Of a stretch of 64,000 nucleotides of DNA, positions 60,859 to 64,000 are shown piece by piece. The notes beneath the pieces are model-generated. The model had not been told where the DNA came from. It saw only the letters and a program-made list of their open reading frames with translations, and did no database searches. Location of the stretch: positions 26,061-90,060 of the forward strand of contig CAKZOB010000069.1 of assembly GCA_937135955.1 (NCBI GenBank), in the 5' to 3' direction. The number at the start of each line of letters is the position of its first letter. Positions within the stretch are counted from its first letter, which is position 1. The translations under genes were made by a program, and so were the position numbers. The stretch is from an uncultured Anaerolineales bacterium. Lineage in GTDB: Bacteria > Chloroflexota > Anaerolineae > Aggregatilineales > Aggregatilineaceae.

Positions 60859-60882
60859 CTCAGCCAGATGCGGGAGGGCGCT

Positions 60883-61128
60883 ATGGGTGAAAAATCGCTG
60901 GAGCGGCAAATCACCGACGAGATACGCGAGCTTGATCCCCAGCAACAACGCCAGGTGCTCGAATACGTGTTGAGATTGAGAGCGCAATCGAAGTTGTCAA
61001 GTTGGTTGGAACAGGCCAGAGTCTTCCGCGGACAGTTGCGGGCGCAGGGTATTTCTGGCGTTGAGGTCCAGGGTAGCCTGGATGAAGTCCGTCAGGAGCG
61101 ACTCGATGACATCCTGGGCAGTCGTTGA
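60883..61128 (+). CDS. Probable antitoxin partner of a PIN toxin (81 aa)
   Basis: A small charged helical protein: LERQITDEIRELDPQQQRQVLEYVLRLRAQ resembles the DUF2281-type or short helical antitoxins that sit before VapC genes, followed by a C-terminal acidic/basic tail that would wrap the toxin. ATG at 60883 follows GGGAGGG; the frame upstream to 60727 runs through the family D repeat and is not believed. The stop overlaps the toxin start by 23 bases, the usual coupled layout. Confidence 0.75.
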   Translation: MGEKSLERQITDEIRELDPQQQRQVLEYVLRLRAQSKLSSWLEQARVFRGQLRAQGISGVEVQGSLDEVRQERLDDILGSR

Positions 61129-61549
61129 CGCAGGCGTTCTTCTGGCAACCGTTCTAGTGAACGAGTCGCTGAGTCACCAGGCCGACGCATTGCTACAAGA
61201 CTGGATTGAGCAAAGTGTGATGCCCGCAGCGCCAGCGCTTCTGCAGTACGAGATAGTCGCTGTGATCCGCAAACATGTTCACCGAGGAACGTTGTCTCCT
61301 GAACAGGGCCAACGGGCTTGCGAACTGCTGTTGGCCTATCCCGTGCGGCTGCTTGCAAGCGACGTGCTGATACGTCGGGGCTATGAACTGGCCACTCATT
61401 TTGGTTTTCCTACGGCTTATGACTCGCAGTATATAGCTGTAGCTGAGCATCTTCAATGTGATCTCTGGACTGCCGACCGCCGTTTATTCGCTGCTGTCCA
61501 GGATCAGTTGCCTTACATTCACTGGCTGGGCGACTACCCTCTGTCTTAA
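61106..61549 (+). CDS. VapC-like PIN-domain toxin (147 aa)
   Basis: A PIN-domain ribonuclease: acidic residues Asp8 (VVDAGV), Glu49 (LLQYEIVAVIRK), Asp106 (TAYDSQYIAVAE) and Asp124 (LWTADRRL) are in the four standard positions for Mg-dependent RNA cleavage. The ATG at 61106 gives the correct N-terminal strand. Co-expressed with the antitoxin just upstream. The GC content and codon use of this pair are visibly lower than the uvrC and DUF4914 genes around it, suggesting it arrived separately. Confidence 0.88.
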   Translation: MTSWAVVDAGVLLATVLVNESLSHQADALLQDWIEQSVMPAAPALLQYEIVAVIRKHVHRGTLSPEQGQRACELLLAYPVRLLASDVLIRRGYELATHFGFPTAYDSQYIAVAEHLQCDLWTADRRLFAAVQDQLPYIHWLGDYPLS

Positions 61550-61562
61550 ACCTGGCATCATT

Positions 61563-61604
61563 CGCCAGATTGCCGAAAACCTCAAAGCGGCCCTGGGGGA
61601 GTGA
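61563..61604 (+). repeat. Direct repeat, uvrC 3' end (copy 2)
   Basis: Exact 42-base copy of the uvrC end, including the stop, lying 13 bases after the toxin stop. The segment between the two copies, 60697-61562, is 866 bp and contains the family D element and the toxin-antitoxin pair. Confidence 0.95.
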
Positions 61605-61734
61605 GGCACGGACACGGCAAGCCCCCTGGCGTGGCAACGCAATTGGGCAAAATAGACTAACTCCCCTTCGGCTCGATTCGTTACAGTGGAGTATCGGCAC
61701 GTTCCTTTTTCTTGGCCGAGAGGAGAGACTGACT

Positions 61735-63603
61735 TTGGACTGGCACCGTTACCAGCCGCCGCTCGACGTAGCGGCTATTCTGGACGCCTGCCCGCGCGTC
61801 ATCCCTGTCAACAGCGCGGATGAATTGCTCGAACTGGCCTGCGGTGGGCCGAATAGCGACTCCTACGAAGTGGCCCACGACATACCCGGCCTGGGACGGT
61901 ATGTCGAGGCTACGGTCATGCGGGTGCGTAACGGGATCGCCGTCAACTACACCGATCCCTACATGCGGCGGCGCGATCCCGATTGTCTGGTAGTAGGTGA
62001 CGACTGCCCTACCGACAAGGACACCTTTCAGCGGCGCTTCGGGCGCGATTTCGCCACTGTGCGCCAGGAAGCCTTCGACTGGCTCAAGGGCCAGGAACTG
62101 GTGGTCTTCGCCTTCGTGGCGGGCAAGGCGGGCATGGGCCTGCATGCCCTGGCGATCGCACCCGCCAACGCGGGCTTCTTCGCCTTTGGGCTGGCGTTGC
62201 TGCAAGGCATCCTCCCCCTCGACCAGCTCCCGGCGGATTTCTCGCCGCGGGCGATCATCTATGTCGTGCCGCCCTTCCGGCACACGCATTTTGCAGGCAG
62301 GCAGGTGGTGGTGCACAACCGGGTGTCGGGACTGCACGAGATGTTCTCCTTCAACCTCTATCCGGGGCCGAGCGCCAAGAAGGGCGTCTATGGTATGTTG
62401 CTCGACCTGGGCGAGCGTGAAGGATGGGTGACTGCACATTGCTCGACGGTACAGGTGATCACGCCTTATGACAACGTGGTGACCATCATGCACGAAGGGG
62501 CCAGCGGCGGCGGCAAGAGCGAGATGCTCGAACAGGTGCACCGCGAACCCGACGGACGCCTGCTGCTGGGCGAAAACCTGGTCACTGGCGAGAAGCGCTA
62601 TCTGGAAATTCCGCGCAGTTGCGAGCTGATACCTGTCTGCGACGACATGGCGCTGTGTCACCCCGCCGTGCAGGGCAACAATAGCAAACTGTGGCTGATG
62701 GACGCTGAAGAAGCGTGGTTTGTGCGCGTCAATCACATCAACTACTATGGCGCGCATATGCCCCTGGAACGCCTGACCGCGCAACCTGCCGCGCCACTGC
62801 TCTTCCTCAACATTGATGCCGTGCCTGGCGGACGCGCTCTGATCTGGGAACACACTCAGGACGCGCCCGGCAAGCCTTGTCCCAACCCGCGCGTCATCGT
62901 CCCCCGGCATATCGTCCCCAATGTGATCAACGGGCCGGTGAGCGTAGACGTGCGCAGTTTCGGGGTGCGCACGCCTCCCTGCACCCGCGAGAAGCCCAGC
63001 TATGGCATCATCGGCCTGTTTCATCTGCTACCGCCCGCACTGGCCTGGCTGTGGCGACTGGTCGCGCCGCGCGGCCACGAAAGCCCCAGCATCGTGGACA
63101 CGGTCGGCCTGAGCAGCGAAGGAGTCGGTTCTTACGGGCCGTTCCTGGTGGGGCGGCAGGTCCCCCAGGCCAACCTGTTGCTGGAACAGTTCGCCACTTA
63201 CAAGCGCACCCGTCATGTCTTGATTCCCAATCAACACATTGGGGCCTGGCGTGTGGGCTTCATGCCCCAATGGATCGCTCGCGAATATCTGGCCCGCCGT
63301 GGCGGAGCCAAGTTCAAGCCGGATCAGATTCGTCAGGCCCGCTGTCCTCTACTGGGCTATACCCTGCACCAACTGCACGTCGAAGGGCGCATGGTCGCCC
63401 GCTGGTTCCTGCAGGTGGACACGCAACCTGAAGTCGGCGAAGAGGCCTACGATCAGGGGGCGCAGATTCTCTACAACTTCTTTCGCCAATGCCTGGTGCC
63501 CTACCTGCAAACTGACCTGCACCCTCTGGGGCGGCAGATCATCGAATGTTGCCTGGACGGTGGGCGTCTGGAGGACTACGAAGCGCTCATCCCAGGCGAG
63601 TGA
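61735..63603 (+). CDS. DUF4914-family P-loop protein, PEPCK/HPr-kinase-like (622 aa)
   Basis: A large soluble protein recognised as DUF4914-like from its overall wording and length. It has a P-loop HEGASGGGKSEM with Lys261, the form seen in PEP carboxykinase and HPr kinase rather than in classic ATPases, followed by acidic segments (LIPVCDDMALCHP) that may bind metal. The function of the family is not established. Start is TTG at 61735 with GAGGAGAG eight bases upstream; the frame runs open back to 61570, inside the uvrC-end duplicate, but those residues look non-coding. Confidence 0.75.
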   Translation: MDWHRYQPPLDVAAILDACPRVIPVNSADELLELACGGPNSDSYEVAHDIPGLGRYVEATVMRVRNGIAVNYTDPYMRRRDPDCLVVGDDCPTDKDTFQRRFGRDFATVRQEAFDWLKGQELVVFAFVAGKAGMGLHALAIAPANAGFFAFGLALLQGILPLDQLPADFSPRAIIYVVPPFRHTHFAGRQVVVHNRVSGLHEMFSFNLYPGPSAKKGVYGMLLDLGEREGWVTAHCSTVQVITPYDNVVTIMHEGASGGGKSEMLEQVHREPDGRLLLGENLVTGEKRYLEIPRSCELIPVCDDMALCHPAVQGNNSKLWLMDAEEAWFVRVNHINYYGAHMPLERLTAQPAAPLLFLNIDAVPGGRALIWEHTQDAPGKPCPNPRVIVPRHIVPNVINGPVSVDVRSFGVRTPPCTREKPSYGIIGLFHLLPPALAWLWRLVAPRGHESPSIVDTVGLSSEGVGSYGPFLVGRQVPQANLLLEQFATYKRTRHVLIPNQHIGAWRVGFMPQWIAREYLARRGGAKFKPDQIRQARCPLLGYTLHQLHVEGRMVARWFLQVDTQPEVGEEAYDQGAQILYNFFRQCLVPYLQTDLHPLGRQIIECCLDGGRLEDYEALIPGE

Positions 63604-63883
63604 GCGCCTGGATTGCAGGTTGAGCATCCGCCCACAGTGCCGCAAGACGGCCTGCCGAGACTCAGCGAGCATAGAGAAAAGTGCCCCTGGGAAAACTCTG
63701 CGCTCCTGCGTCTCGGCAATTTCAAAACCCTTGCTCTGCTGGAAGATATAACGAAGGCAGGGCGCCCCGCCCTCGACCTGAATTCATTCTATGTTTTGTC
63801 CTTTGGGCTGCACTGCGCCAGCATCACGAGCAACCCCGAGGCGCATTGCGCTCCCGCATCTAGATGTCCCTTCAGCAGAGGGT
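63604..63883. other. Gap after the DUF4914 gene
   Basis: No credible gene, terminator hairpin or known repeat that I can identify. Confidence 0.4.
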
Positions 63884-64000
63884 GTGTGCAAAGGTTGACA
63901 GCGACTTCGCTGCGCCCGATGGCCCTCATCCCCCGGCCCCTTCGCCCGCGCTGCGGGCGAAGGGGAGCGCTCGCGCGACAGACAGTAAGTCCCCTCGCCC
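63884..64000. repeat. GC-rich intergenic repeat, family A (cut by window end)
   Basis: Opens with GCAAAGGTTGACAGCGACTT, like the copy at 56828, then GATGGCCCTCATCCCCCGG and the first hairpin; the sequence stops at GTCCCCTCGCCC. Confidence 0.88.

Noticed and set aside
60727..60882. N-terminal extension of the antitoxin
   Set aside because: The region is a family D repeat; a GGGAGGG site precedes the ATG at 60883.
61570..61734. N-terminal extension of the DUF4914 protein
   Set aside because: It would begin inside the duplicated uvrC end, which is read in a different frame, and the TTG at 61735 has a strong ribosome site.
1..64000. tRNA or rRNA genes
   Set aside because: I looked for T-arm GGTTCGA-type words and rRNA segments in the gaps and saw none; a tRNAscan run would settle it.

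Overview
The window reads as a chromosomal segment of a GC-rich, free-living bacterium, most likely a member of the Chloroflexota (Anaerolineae-like). This is an inference from the mix of genes: a UDP-sulfoquinovose synthase, FAS1-domain secreted protein, DUF4914-type protein, BMP-type nucleoside/sugar ABC importer, very large secreted modular protein, and short GC-rich dispersed repeats in many intergenic gaps. There is no rRNA, tRNA, phage, CRISPR array or transposase gene that I can see.

Layout: 0-5.5 kb holds a small conserved protein, a HAD hydrolase, a polytopic membrane protein, a PTP-like phosphatase and an MFS transporter. 5.5-11 kb is a minus-strand ABC importer operon (two permeases, then an ATPase of highly unusual build: three membrane segments, one an RDD domain, are inserted inside its two nucleotide-binding domains). 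11.6-14 kb has sqdB and a lipoprotein. 14.2-20.6 kb is one 2,136-residue secreted protein with a degenerate metalloprotease-like region and eleven repeated beta-type modules. 21-25.5 kb carries a glycerol-1-phosphate-dehydrogenase-like protein, arsC, hisS and a LON-domain protein. 26-29.3 kb is a MacB-like ABC exporter pair behind a promoter overlapped by a perfect palindrome. 29.5-31 kb has a candidate structured RNA with promoter and terminator, then a two-FAS1 protein.

31-36 kb is a minus-strand run: secreted beta-propeller, orphan OmpR-type regulator, LsrG/ABM-like monooxygenase, iron alcohol dehydrogenase, EamA transporter. 36-40.5 kb is clpC and rpsA. 40.7-48.7 kb has a conserved unknown, a second FtsX-type ABC pair, an M24-fold protein lacking most metal ligands, a TlpA-like thioredoxin and an OsmC protein. 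48.9-52.8 kb is the housekeeping block frr-uppS-cdsA, a possible small RNA or leader, and rho. 52.8-58.5 kb is a minus-strand cell-surface and hydrolase group (YgeY-like M20 enzyme, phosphoglycosyl transferase, GT4 glycosyltransferase, metallophosphoesterase, SHOCT-like membrane protein, and a 23-residue single-span microprotein). 58.8-63.6 kb is uvrC, a VapBC-like toxin-antitoxin pair bracketed by an exact 42-bp duplication of the uvrC 3' end, and a DUF4914 P-loop protein.

The most notable points are the ABC ATPase with nested membrane domains (5472-8702), the uvrC-end duplication around the toxin-antitoxin pair (60655-61604), the candidate RNA at 29568-29757, the pseudo-protease giant surface protein, and at least four families of short non-coding dispersed elements, two of which look like miniature inverted-repeat elements.
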